DNA of 64,000 bases from Pseudolysobacter antarcticus (GCF_004168365.1 NZ_CP035704.1:3286001-3350000); one strand, 5' to 3'; positions 9,741 to 17,775 are shown, counted from the stretch's first letter. The notes: generated by a model not told the origin, from the sequence alone. Numbers and translations: made by a program.

Positions 9741-10517
9741 ATGCGCAAACCCCGCATCGACCTGAATTGCGACATGGGCGAATCCTACGGCGCGTGGCAG
9801 ATGGGCCAGGATGCGCAGGTGCTGCGGCATGTCACGTCGGCGAATATTGCCTGTGGCATGCACGCCGGCGATCCGCTGACGATGCAGCGCACCGTCGCCG
9901 CAGCGGTCGCGCAGGGGGTGGCGATCGGCGCGCATCCGTCGTTGCCTGATCTGCAAGGTTTCGGTCGGCGCGTGATGGCCATCACGGCGAACGAAGCGTA
10001 TGCATTAACGCTGTATCAAATCGGCGCGCTCAGCGCTTTTGCACATGCCGCGGCTAGTCGCTTGCACCACGTCAAACCGCACGGCGCGCTATACAACATG
10101 GCCGCGCGCGATACGACTTTGGCGCAGGCGATTGCGCAGGCCGTGCGTGATGCCGATGCGGCGCTGATCCTGGTCGGCCTGGCCGGTAGCGCATTGCCGG
10201 CGGCGGGTGCTGCGCTTGGTCTCAAGGTCGGACACGAGGCATTTGCCGATCGTCGTTACGAGGCTGATACATCACTCACACCACGTGGCGAAAAAGATGC
10301 CGTGATTCATGATATCGATGTGGCGATTGCGCAGGCGTTGAGCATCGTCACTCAAGCAAACGTGACCACGCGCGACGGCAAAATTCTGTCGCTGCAAGCC
10401 GATACGATTTGTGTGCATGGCGACCGTGCCGATGCTGCGATGTTTGCTGAACGCCTGCGCGCCGCGCTCGATCAGGCCGGTATCGGGGTACGCACACTCG
10501 ACGGAGCGGGCGCATGA
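9741..10517 (+). CDS. pxpA: 5-oxoprolinase subunit PxpA (LamB/YcsF family)
   Basis: A 258-residue LamB/YcsF-family protein. It begins RIDLNCDMGESYG, the family hallmark, and continues with SANIACGMHAGDPLTM, IGAHPSLPDLQGFGRR and HVKPHGALYN. EAFADRRYEADTSLTPRG is another conserved block. The histidines and aspartates in these motifs line the active site of this metal-dependent-deacetylase-like fold. AAGGAG lies about 7 bases before ATG 9741. The reaction is 5-oxo-L-proline + ATP + water to L-glutamate + ADP + phosphate. The stop codon overlaps the next gene (DUF969) by four bases, tying enzyme and putative transporter into one transcript. Confidence 0.96.
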   Translation: MRKPRIDLNCDMGESYGAWQMGQDAQVLRHVTSANIACGMHAGDPLTMQRTVAAAVAQGVAIGAHPSLPDLQGFGRRVMAITANEAYALTLYQIGALSAFAHAAASRLHHVKPHGALYNMAARDTTLAQAIAQAVRDADAALILVGLAGSALPAAGAALGLKVGHEAFADRRYEADTSLTPRGEKDAVIHDIDVAIAQALSIVTQANVTTRDGKILSLQADTICVHGDRADAAMFAERLRAALDQAGIGVRTLDGAGA

Positions 10518-11242
10518 ACTACTGGCCCTTGCTCGGCGTTGCCGTTGTCATCATCGGTTTTGTGCTGCGCCTGAATCCGGTGCTGGTGGTGGTTGGCGCC
10601 GGATTGGTCAGCGGTTTTGCCGCACACATCGCGCTGCCGGAATTGCTCACCTTGTTCGGAAAATCCTTTGTCGCGAATCGCGGCCTGCTGCTGATCGCAT
10701 TGACCTTGCCGGTGATCGGCGTGCTCGAGCGCGCCGGATTGAAGGAACACGCGCATGCCTGGATCGCGGGCTTTCGAAGCTTGAGCCTGAGCCGATTTCT
10801 GATCGCGTATCTCGCGGTGCGGCAGATCTTCAGCATGTTCGGCCTGACCCAGATCGCCGGTCACGCGCAGACCGTGCGCCCGCTGGTCGCACCGATGGCC
10901 GAAGCCGCCGCCGAACGTTCGGTCGGTGAGCTTTCCGACGACGAACAGCAACAGATCCGCGCGCTCGCTGCAGCCACCGACAATATCGGCCTATTCTTCG
11001 GCGAGGACGTATTCATCGCGCTCGGCGCCGTACTGTTGATCCAGGGCTTTTTTGCGGCCAACCAGATCGTGCTGGAGCCGCTGGATATCGCGATCTGGGC
11101 GGCGCCGACCGCGCTCGCGGCATTCGTGCTGCAGGCCTTGCGTCTGCAATTCTACGAACGCGGATTGCGCCGAAAACATCAGGCCGACAACGCGATTTCG
11201 GCGACCGAAAATGCCACTGTGAAAATCGATGCTGCGCATTGA
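10514..11242 (+). CDS. DUF969 membrane protein, putative 5-oxoproline permease component
   Basis: A 242-residue membrane protein with about six hydrophobic helices, including LLGVAVVIIGFVLRLNPVLV and LLLIALTLPVIGVLERAGLK. The segment YLAVRQIFSMFGLTQIAGHAQTVRPL is strongly conserved in DUF969. A further block is NIGLFFGEDVFIALGAVLLI. DUF969 and DUF979 genes typically occur together beside pxp genes, so they are thought to form a permease. Here the start overlaps pxpA by four bases and the end overlaps DUF979 by 14 bases. Transport of 5-oxoproline or a related compound is inferred from context only. Confidence 0.85.
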   Translation: MNYWPLLGVAVVIIGFVLRLNPVLVVVGAGLVSGFAAHIALPELLTLFGKSFVANRGLLLIALTLPVIGVLERAGLKEHAHAWIAGFRSLSLSRFLIAYLAVRQIFSMFGLTQIAGHAQTVRPLVAPMAEAAAERSVGELSDDEQQQIRALAAATDNIGLFFGEDVFIALGAVLLIQGFFAANQIVLEPLDIAIWAAPTALAAFVLQALRLQFYERGLRRKHQADNAISATENATVKIDAAH

Positions 11243-12218
11243 ATTCATCTACTGGATCGCCGGCCTGCTGTTTGCCGCTGCGGCGTGGCGCAAGTGGCGC
11301 AGCAACGAACCGCGCTGTGTGCTCGGTGCATTATTCTGGAGCATCATCGCGATCGCTTTTTTTGCCGGTGACAGTATCGAATCGGCATTAAAAGCCGGCA
11401 TCGTCTGGCCGGCACAAGCGATGGGCGGCGGCGTGATCCTGCTTGCCGCAATCGCTGGCAGCGGCGGTTTGCGCCGCAGCGCCGAGACGGATAAAAATGC
11501 CGACGTGAGCGAGCAGCGTAGCGAGTCCGCAAAAATACTCGGCAACCGTTTGTTCGTGCCGGCCTTGCTGATTCCGCTGCTGACCTTATTGCTGGTGTTG
11601 TTCGGCCAAACATTGCGCTGGGGCGATTGGGCGCTGTTCGATGCGCGACAATTCACGTTGCTGGCGTTGGGCATCGCGTGTCTGATCGCACTCGCGGTTG
11701 GCCTGCGAATGACGCGTTCGCCCGCAAGCACCGCATTGACCGAAGGCACGCGCCTGCTCGATCTGCTCGGCTGGGCGGCGGTGTTGCCGATGGTGCTGGC
11801 GAGCCTTGGCGGCGTGTTTATCGCGGCGGGTGTCGGCGACAATATCGCTGCCTTGGTCGCGTATGTCGTGCCGGTGGATATGCGCCTCGCCTGCGTGCTT
11901 GCGTACGCGCTTGGCATGGTGTTTTTCACGCTGGTGATGGGCAATGCGTTCGCCGCGTTTCCGGTGATGACCGCGGGCATCGGCCTGCCGCTGCTGGTAC
12001 TGCAACATCACGCCAGTCCGGCGATCATCGGCGCGCTCGGCATGCTGTGCGGTTATTGCGGCACCCTGCTCACGCCGATGGCGGCGAACTACAACGTGGT
12101 GCCGGCGGTGCTGCTGGAATTGAAGGATCGCAACGGCGTGATTCTCGCGCAAGTTCCCACCGCGTTGTCGCTGCTGCTGGTCAATATCATCCTGATGTAT
12201 CTGCTGGCTTTCCGATGA
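11229..12218 (+). CDS. DUF979 membrane protein, putative 5-oxoproline permease component
   Basis: A 329-residue polytopic membrane protein with eight or nine predicted hydrophobic helices. The C-terminal half is the conserved part: GVFIAAGVGDNIAALVAYVV, GNAFAAFPVMTAGIGLPLLV and GYCGTLLTPMAANYNVVPA. The last motif, with the G-T-L-x-T-P-M-A-A-N segment, resembles re-entrant loops of ion-coupled carboxylate transporters, an inference rather than a family fact. It follows DUF969 with a 14-base overlap and precedes pcp with a four-base overlap. A two-protein permease with DUF969 that feeds the PxpABC enzyme is the most economical reading. Confidence 0.85.
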   Translation: MLRIEFIYWIAGLLFAAAAWRKWRSNEPRCVLGALFWSIIAIAFFAGDSIESALKAGIVWPAQAMGGGVILLAAIAGSGGLRRSAETDKNADVSEQRSESAKILGNRLFVPALLIPLLTLLLVLFGQTLRWGDWALFDARQFTLLALGIACLIALAVGLRMTRSPASTALTEGTRLLDLLGWAAVLPMVLASLGGVFIAAGVGDNIAALVAYVVPVDMRLACVLAYALGMVFFTLVMGNAFAAFPVMTAGIGLPLLVLQHHASPAIIGALGMLCGYCGTLLTPMAANYNVVPAVLLELKDRNGVILAQVPTALSLLLVNIILMYLLAFR

Positions 12219-12871
12219 AAAAGCCGCGCATCGCGCTTATTACCGGCTTCGCGCCTTTCGCCGACGATGCGCTTAATCCCTCAGCGGAAATCGCGCGCAA
12301 ACTGCACGGTGAAATTATTGATGGCATGCGTATCGTCGGCGCGGTGCTGCCGACCGAATTCGCACGCGCGCCGAGCTCGCTCGAAACGTTGATCGAACAG
12401 CATCATCCGGCGCTTTTGGTAGCGCTCGGGCTGGCTGGCGGTCGCAGCGAAATCTCGCTGGAAAGAGTCGCGATCAATCTGATCGATGCGCGCATCGCTG
12501 ACAATGCGGGTGCGCAACCGATCGACGAAGCGGTGATCGCGGATGCGCCGACCGCGTATTTTTCCAGCCTGCCGCTGAAAGCGCTGCTGCTGCATTTGCG
12601 CGGACTCGACATCCCAGTTGCTATCTCGTACAGCGCCGGCACCTTCGTTTGCAATCAGGTGTTTTTCGGTCTCGCGCATTTGCTGGCAACGCGTTATCCA
12701 GCGGTGATCGGCGGTTTTGTGCATGTACCGTATCTGCCGCAGCAAGCGCTGCTGCACAACGACGCTGCGAGCATGGCGCTGGATATGCAGATTGCCGCGA
12801 TTCGCGCGATCGTCGAAACCGCATTGAAACCAAACATCGCGCGCATTATCAGCGGCGGCGCCACACACTAA
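12215..12871 (+). CDS. pcp: Pyroglutamyl-peptidase I
   Basis: A 218-residue cysteine peptidase of family C15 that removes N-terminal pyroglutamate from peptides. The catalytic triad is visible: Glu83 in RSEISLERVAIN, Cys146 in SAGTFVCNQVFF and His170 in GGFVHVPYLP. Spacing and length match characterised Pcp enzymes (about 215 residues). ATG 12215 overlaps the DUF979 stop (ATGA). This makes pcp the last gene of the pxpBCA-DUF969-DUF979 cassette: peptides give free 5-oxoproline, which PxpABC opens to glutamate. No signal peptide is present, so the enzyme is cytoplasmic and would act on imported peptides or on protein turnover products. Confidence 0.95.
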   Translation: MKKPRIALITGFAPFADDALNPSAEIARKLHGEIIDGMRIVGAVLPTEFARAPSSLETLIEQHHPALLVALGLAGGRSEISLERVAINLIDARIADNAGAQPIDEAVIADAPTAYFSSLPLKALLLHLRGLDIPVAISYSAGTFVCNQVFFGLAHLLATRYPAVIGGFVHVPYLPQQALLHNDAASMALDMQIAAIRAIVETALKPNIARIISGGATH

Positions 12872-12887
12872 TCTGTCGCGCCGATCG

Positions 12888-12900
12888 AATTCAAAAGCAA
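12888..12900 (+). promoter_or_regulatory. Ada-box-like site (AAT-N6-GCAA)
   Basis: AAT at 12888-12890 and GCAA at 12897-12900 are separated by six bases. This is the A-box/B-box arrangement I recall for methylated Ada binding in enterobacteria. It lies about 90 bases before the ada start and 17 bases after the pcp stop. A 13-base degenerate pattern can occur by chance, so only its position supports it. If real, ada and the following oxygenase gene are self-induced by alkylation damage. Confidence 0.4.
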
Positions 12901-12989
12901 GAGACGGAGTGTGACGATATTTGCCTCGGCCTAAAGTGGCACCTTGGAAAACGGGCAAACGCTGCCACGTTGATAGAGGAGCAAGGTCC

Positions 12990-14135
12990 ATGAATTCTGT
13001 GCTGATCGAAACGCGTGTGATGAAATCCGATATGGCGAAGTCCAATCAGAACAAATTCGATCCGATTGAAAGTGCTTCGGCTGTCTCGACATTTCGCAGC
13101 GATGACGAGCGTTGGACGGCGGTAGTCGAACGCGATTCCGCCGCCGAGGGTCTGTTCTTTTATTCGGTGCGCACGACCGGGGTGTATTGCCGTCCATCGT
13201 GTGCGGCGCGTTTACCAAGACGCGAAAACGTGCGCTTTCATGCGAGTTGCGCGGCGGCAGAAACTGCCGGTTTTCGCGCCTGCAAACGTTGCCGTCCGAA
13301 TGAAGCCGCGCTCGCTGAGCGCCAGGCCGCCGCGGTCACGCAAGCATGTCGGCTGATCGAAACCGCAGCAGAAATGCCCGCACTCGATACACTCGCGACT
13401 GCCGTCGGCATGAGTCGTTTTCATTTCCACCGCGTGTTCAAAAGCTTCACCGGACTCACGCCTAAAACCTATGCAGTAGCGCATCGCAGCGATCGTATCC
13501 GCGAACAACTCGCACGCAACAGCAAGGTCACCGATGCGATTTACGACGCCGGCTATAACTCGAGCGGGCGCTTTTACGCGACCTCGGCGAAAGTGCTCGG
13601 CATGACCCCGCGCGACTTCCGCGCCGGTGGCGATGGTGCCTCGATCCGCTTCGCCGCAGGTGAATGTTCATTGGGTTCGATCCTCGTGGCGGCGAGTGAA
13701 AAAGGCATCTGCGCGATCCTGCTCGGTGATGATCCCGGCATCCTCGTGCATGATCTGCAAGACCGTTTTGCGCAAGCCACGTTGCTCGGCGGCGATGCCG
13801 AGTTCGAGCAATGGATGGCCAAGGTGGTGGGTTTTGTCGACGCACCGCAATTGGGTTTGGACTTGCCGCTGGATGTGCGCGGCACGGCGTTTCAGCAGCG
13901 CGTGTGGCAAGCACTGGGCGAAATCCCGATCGGCTCGACTGCCAGTTATGCGCAGATCGCAAAACGCATCGGCTCGCCCAAGGCGGTGCGCGCGGTCGCG
14001 CAGGCATGTGCCGCCAATCGGCTCGCCGTGGCGATTCCGTGTCATCGTGTGGTGCGCAACGACGGTGCGTTATCCGGCTATCGTTGGGGCGTGGAACGCA
14101 AGCGCGCGTTGCTCGAATACGAGGCCGCCTTGTGA
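12990..14135 (+). CDS. ada: Ada: methylphosphotriester/O6-methylguanine repair protein and AraC-type activator
   Basis: A 381-residue full-length Ada. The N-terminal zinc domain has the four cysteines C67, C71 (YCRPSCAAR) and C98, C101 (ACKRCRP), which accept a methyl group from DNA phosphotriesters. A central AraC-type helix-turn-helix follows (FHFHRVFKSFTGLTPKTYA and GRFYATSAKVLGMTPRDFR). The C-terminal alkyltransferase domain has IPCHRV with acceptor Cys351. ATG 12990 is chosen because AGAGGAG sits about 8 bases upstream. The first 35 residues before the zinc domain are longer than in E. coli Ada. The next gene overlaps by four bases, and an Ada-box-like site lies about 90 bases upstream. 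Confidence 0.96.
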   Translation: MNSVLIETRVMKSDMAKSNQNKFDPIESASAVSTFRSDDERWTAVVERDSAAEGLFFYSVRTTGVYCRPSCAARLPRRENVRFHASCAAAETAGFRACKRCRPNEAALAERQAAAVTQACRLIETAAEMPALDTLATAVGMSRFHFHRVFKSFTGLTPKTYAVAHRSDRIREQLARNSKVTDAIYDAGYNSSGRFYATSAKVLGMTPRDFRAGGDGASIRFAAGECSLGSILVAASEKGICAILLGDDPGILVHDLQDRFAQATLLGGDAEFEQWMAKVVGFVDAPQLGLDLPLDVRGTAFQQRVWQALGEIPIGSTASYAQIAKRIGSPKAVRAVAQACAANRLAVAIPCHRVVRNDGALSGYRWGVERKRALLEYEAAL

Positions 14136-14863
14136 GTGCGATCACGATGTGCGAACTACCAATCGCGCAGCGACTGGCGGCATTGGATTGGCAAAAAATT
14201 GTCGGCAGTCTGGCCTTATGCGGTTACGCCGTCATCGAAAATATTCTCGACGAAAACGATTGCCGCGCATTGACGCAAAGTTATTCGCTGCAGGAAATAT
14301 TTCGCAACCGTGTCGTCATGGAAAGATATGGCTACGGGCGTGGCGAGTACAAATATTTTGCTTACCCGTTGCCGGAAATCGTCGCTACTTTGCGCAGCGG
14401 TTTGTATGCGCCGCTGGCGCATATTGCGAACCTGTGGAACGAGGCCATGGACATTGATGTGCGCTTCCCGCAGGAACACGAGACCTTCCTCGCGCGTTGC
14501 CATGATGCCGGACAGAACAAGCCGACGCCGTTGCTGTTGCAGTACAAACAAGGCGACTACAACTGCCTGCATCAGGATCTGTATGGCGAACACGTATTTC
14601 CGCTGCAGGCAGCGTTTCTGCTCTCGCAACCCGGCCAGGATTTCAGCGGCGGCGAATTCGTGCTGACCGAACAACGACCGCGCATGCAGTCCCGTGCCGA
14701 AGTCGTGCCATTGCGACGCAGTGATGGCGTGATCTTCGCCGTGCATCATCGCCCCGTGCAAGGCACACGCGGCAACTATCGGGTCAACATGCGCCACGGC
14801 GTGAGCCGACTCCATAGCGGACATCGACATACGCTGGGCGTTATTTTTCATGATGCGCGATAG
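14132..14863 (+). CDS. 2OG-Fe(II) oxygenase (COG3826 type), alkylation-response partner
   Basis: A 243-residue protein with a double-stranded beta-helix oxygenase signature. Metal ligands are likely H147 and D149 (HQDLYGEHVFPLQ) and a distal histidine at H222 (MRHGVS). The strand TLGVIFHDAR after a Gly-x-Arg segment (SGHRHTLG) fits the 2-oxoglutarate end. FSGGEFVLTEQRPRMQSRA is strongly conserved in this uncharacterised family, which commonly sits beside ada. GTG 14132 overlaps the ada stop (GTGA), so the genes are coupled; ATG 14147 is an alternative start. Context suggests oxidative demethylation of alkylated nucleic acid or protein, analogous to AlkB, but sequence similarity to AlkB is weak and the substrate is unknown. 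Confidence 0.82.
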   Translation: MSAITMCELPIAQRLAALDWQKIVGSLALCGYAVIENILDENDCRALTQSYSLQEIFRNRVVMERYGYGRGEYKYFAYPLPEIVATLRSGLYAPLAHIANLWNEAMDIDVRFPQEHETFLARCHDAGQNKPTPLLLQYKQGDYNCLHQDLYGEHVFPLQAAFLLSQPGQDFSGGEFVLTEQRPRMQSRAEVVPLRRSDGVIFAVHHRPVQGTRGNYRVNMRHGVSRLHSGHRHTLGVIFHDAR

Positions 14864-14918
14864 TCGTATGACTTGGTCCAGTTGAACCAAGCGGAACATT
14901 GACCGCTGAGCGTCACAA

Positions 14919-15821
14919 TCAATCCGCCTGCGCAATAAACTCGCGCATATGCTCGATGAAAGCGCGCACTTTTGCGGATGGCTGGCGCTCGGGATAGACC
15001 GCGAAGATGCCGCCGTCGGGCAGGCGATGGCGCGGCAATAAAACCACGAGTCGACCGGCACGCACGTCGCCTTGCACCAGATAATCGGGCAACACCGACA
15101 TTCCAGCTCCGGCCAGGACAAACGCATGTACGCTCAGGGCGCTGTTCGCCTGCACACCGGATTGCACACGCACACTGCGCTGTTTGCCGTCGGGCGCACT
15201 GAACGTCCAGCGCAGCGGCGAGCGCAACACGCTGAGTTCGATCCAGCGCTGCCGCGGCAAATCGTCGAGACGCTTCGGCGTGCCGTGTTCGGCGAGATAT
15301 GCGGGTGATGCAACCAGACATTGACGGAACGACGTCAGGCGCACTGCGCGCAGACCCGAATCACGCAACCAGCCAACGCGTATCGACAAATCAAAGTGCT
15401 CGGCGATCAGATCGGTGACACGATCGGTCGCCACCAGATCGACCTTGAGCTGCGGATAGCGTCGCAGAAAAGAAGTTAGCGCCGGGGCTACCACGGCAGC
15501 GCCATAATCACCGGCGGCAGTGATGCGCAATAGCCCGGACGGTATCGCCGACTGCACACCCACGCGGGCGATCGCTGCGTGTGCCTGTTCGAGAATATGC
15601 ACGCTGTCGGCATGGAATTGTGCGCCTGCGGAAGTCAGCGCCATGCGGCGCGTGCTGCGCACCAGCAACGATGCGCCCAGCTCCTTTTCCAGCGCGGCCA
15701 AATGCTGGCTGACTCGTGACTTGGTGGTATCGAGACGCTGCGCCGCGGCGGTGAATGATCCTGCATCCACCAGTGCGACGAAGACTGCGAGCCGATTCAG
15801 ATTGACGTCTTGATTTGCCAT
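14919..15821 (-). CDS. LysR-family transcriptional regulator
   Basis: A regulator of about 300 residues. The winged-helix domain occupies residues 1-65 (LNRLAVFVALVDAGSFTAAA and TTKSRVSQHLAALEKELGA). The effector-binding domain follows, with GLLRITAAGDYGAAVVAPAL at its start and SVLPDYLVQGDVRAGRLVVLL near the end, typical of the CrgA/DmlR-type clade. Start ATG 15821 gives MANQDVNLNRLAVF; ATG 15833 would add four residues. It is divergent from the MBL-fold gene whose ATG is 110 bases away, the usual arrangement of a LysR regulator and its target. The inducer is unknown. Confidence 0.9.
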   Translation of the reverse strand: MANQDVNLNRLAVFVALVDAGSFTAAAQRLDTTKSRVSQHLAALEKELGASLLVRSTRRMALTSAGAQFHADSVHILEQAHAAIARVGVQSAIPSGLLRITAAGDYGAAVVAPALTSFLRRYPQLKVDLVATDRVTDLIAEHFDLSIRVGWLRDSGLRAVRLTSFRQCLVASPAYLAEHGTPKRLDDLPRQRWIELSVLRSPLRWTFSAPDGKQRSVRVQSGVQANSALSVHAFVLAGAGMSVLPDYLVQGDVRAGRLVVLLPRHRLPDGGIFAVYPERQPSAKVRAFIEHMREFIAQAD

Positions 15822-15930
15822 GATGAATTTCATTGTTCACAAAAACGCGACATTAAATTCTAGTCCTTGCTATTTATCCAATCAATCCATCGGCGCATGC
15901 TGGACTCACTCACACCAATGGAGACAGCTC

Positions 15931-16818
15931 ATGGCAACAAGAACAAAACTCGCGCAGTTGTTTGGCGGCATGCTGATGTTTGGCACTGCGATGCTGGCGC
16001 AGGCTGCAGAAACCAAGCTGACGCTGGACGTTTACAACCCCGGCGACAGGGCGATCTTCCAGGTATCCTCGACGCTCGTTGCAGGCGCACACGATGCGGT
16101 ATTGATCGATGCTCAATTCGCCAAGGCGGACGCCAGGGCACTGGTCGATAAAATTCGTGCCTCCGGCAAAAACCTGACCACGGTCTATATCAGTCACGGC
16201 GATCCGGATTTCTATTTCGGCCTCGATACAATTCATGCGGCTTTTCCGCAGGCAAAGATCCTCGCCACGCCGCAGACGATCGCGCATATCAAGGCCAGCG
16301 GAACCGCGAAGCTCGCTTACTGGGGACCGATTCTCGGCGCCAATGCGCCGCAACAGATCATCGTGCCCGAACCCGTGCATGGCGACAGCATCGAACTGGA
16401 AGGCCGCAAACTCGCGATCATCGGACTGGATGGTGCGACGCCGGACCGCACGTTTGTATGGATCGCTCCGCTCAAGGCAGTAGTGGGCGGCATCCCGGTA
16501 TTTGCCGGCGAATATGTATGGATGGCGGATACGCAAACGCCGCAATCGCACACAGAATGGCTGGCTACCCTTGCGCACATCGAAAAGCTCAGTCCTAGCG
16601 TGGTCGTACCCGGACATTTCGCGGCGGGTGCGGCACAGACCATCGAGGCCGTGTATTTCACGCGCGATTACATCAAGGCTTACGACGCGGAAACCGCGAC
16701 CGCGAAAGATTCCGCCGCATTGATCGCAGCGATGCAGAAACGTTACCCGGCACTGCGCGGACAAGCCTCGCTTGAACTGAGCGCCAAGGTCAGCAAGGGC
16801 GAAATGCAATGGCCCTGA
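15931..16818 (+). CDS. Exported MBL-fold hydrolase-like protein with altered metal motif
   Basis: A 295-residue protein with a clear signal peptide (cleavage likely after AQA at residue 25). The fold is metallo-beta-lactamase-like: AGAHDAVLIDAQFAKADARA, then TTVYISHGDPDFYFGLDTI and VVVPGHFAAGA. The usual HxHxDH motif is degenerate: SHGDPDFYFG keeps His89 and one Asp, but the second His is Asp and the last His is Phe. Either the metal site is reorganised or catalysis is lost; a known MBL subgroup shares the HGDPDFYFG form. The gene is monocistronic, divergent from the LysR regulator. The start ATG 15931 gives the signal peptide directly; earlier in-frame codons lie in the promoter region. Confidence 0.82.
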   Translation: MATRTKLAQLFGGMLMFGTAMLAQAAETKLTLDVYNPGDRAIFQVSSTLVAGAHDAVLIDAQFAKADARALVDKIRASGKNLTTVYISHGDPDFYFGLDTIHAAFPQAKILATPQTIAHIKASGTAKLAYWGPILGANAPQQIIVPEPVHGDSIELEGRKLAIIGLDGATPDRTFVWIAPLKAVVGGIPVFAGEYVWMADTQTPQSHTEWLATLAHIEKLSPSVVVPGHFAAGAAQTIEAVYFTRDYIKAYDAETATAKDSAALIAAMQKRYPALRGQASLELSAKVSKGEMQWP

Positions 16819-17181
16819 GCGGTTGACTGCGGTATCGGCGATTGTGCCGGGTTGGCACTGACCACGCTGCAAGCCGATTGCGATGACGTAATCGGCTTGC
16901 GCTGCTTTCACGCATCTGTGTCTTCCCGATGACGCCCCGTCTTTTTCGGTAGTCGCAACCAGCACGCGAAGTGGCATGAATCGCACGACGCAAAGCTTGC
17001 ATTTCTAGACGATAGGTTTTGATCCAGCCGAAATCGTTTTTATGGCACGGTGTCGATGGCTGATCGGACGAGCGTGAATAGCTTCAAGCAGGCGTTGAAT
17101 CAGTACGCATCAAAATTTGCCCCTGACACTTTTTTCGCAAGCCATGTATCGTGCGGCGATGATGAATCGGTTACGACGCAC
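16819..17181. other. Intergenic region between MBL-fold gene and TrmY-like gene
   Basis: This 363-base stretch holds the MBL gene's candidate terminator hairpin at 16869-16900. It also holds an in-frame but non-conserved extension of the TrmY-like gene from GTG 17050 or ATG 17056. I see no RNA gene. No convincing ribosome binding site was found before 17050, 17056 or 17182, so the TrmY start rests on family homology. Confidence 0.5.
16869..16900 (+). terminator. Perfect 11-bp hairpin after MBL-fold gene
   Basis: GCAAGCCGATT (16869-16879) pairs perfectly with AATCGGCTTGC (16890-16900) around a ten-base loop, 50 bases after the stop of the MBL-fold gene. The downstream sequence GCTGCTTTCAC has only a short T tract, so intrinsic termination would be weak. 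It may act as a 3'-end stabiliser instead. Confidence 0.45.
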
Positions 17182-17775
17182 ATGCGAACTTTTGTACTGA
17201 GAGCACGCGCGGCCCCCACGGACAGCCTGAAGCTGCTGGCATCCGTTGGCAAAGACGCGCACACCGAAATTCTGGCGCACACGTTGATGAACGCGATCTT
17301 CGTCGCCCAATCACATCGCGCCAAGGTTGTGGTCTATCTGGTGCTGGAAAGCACCCCGGATTATTCGCGCACGATCCGATTTGATATCGACGCCATGCAT
17401 GAGATCAGCGGCTTCAACGAACAGGCGCTGCTCGGCAAGATCGCCAAGGCGCTGGATACATCCAAAGGCATGGGCAAGGATGAAATCCGACCGGTGGAAT
17501 CCGGTGTTACGGTGCGCACCGTGAGCTTCGAGCGGCTGGTGCAGGAGCTGGCCGAAGATCATCAGTTGTTTGTGATGGACAGGAAAGGCACATCGATTCG
17601 TGAGCAGGTGTTTCAAGGCAATCCGTGCTTCCTGCTGACCGATCATATTCCGATGCCGAAAAAGACTTTCCACAGCCTCGAACGCCTCGGTGCGAGGAAA
17701 ATCACGCTGGGATCGACCATGCTGTTTGCGTCGCAATGTGTTGTGTTGATCCATCACGAACTGGATCAGCGCTAG
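17182..17775 (+). CDS. trmY: TrmY-like pseudouridine N1-methyltransferase (DUF358 family)
   Basis: The 197 residues from ATG 17182 match the TrmY/DUF358 SPOUT methyltransferase pattern. It starts MRTFVLRARAAPTDS, continues with HRAKVVVYLVLESTPDYSRT, and ends with GNPCFLLTDHIPMPKKTFHS and ITLGSTMLFASQCVVLIHHE. The last part forms the knotted SAM-binding site. In archaea TrmY methylates N1 of pseudouridine 54 in the tRNA T-loop. Bacterial homologues, which I recall mainly from Vibrio- and Shewanella-type genomes, are called putative pseudouridine methyltransferases, and their substrate is not settled. The frame stays open back to 17050, but the family N-terminus begins at 17182. The gene stands alone between the MBL gene and a small exported protein gene. 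Confidence 0.85.
   Translation: MRTFVLRARAAPTDSLKLLASVGKDAHTEILAHTLMNAIFVAQSHRAKVVVYLVLESTPDYSRTIRFDIDAMHEISGFNEQALLGKIAKALDTSKGMGKDEIRPVESGVTVRTVSFERLVQELAEDHQLFVMDRKGTSIREQVFQGNPCFLLTDHIPMPKKTFHSLERLGARKITLGSTMLFASQCVVLIHHELDQR

Noticed and set aside
15910-16986. 358-codon minus-strand frame across the MBL gene
   Set aside because: Antisense shadow of the MBL-fold gene; no domain or signal is visible.
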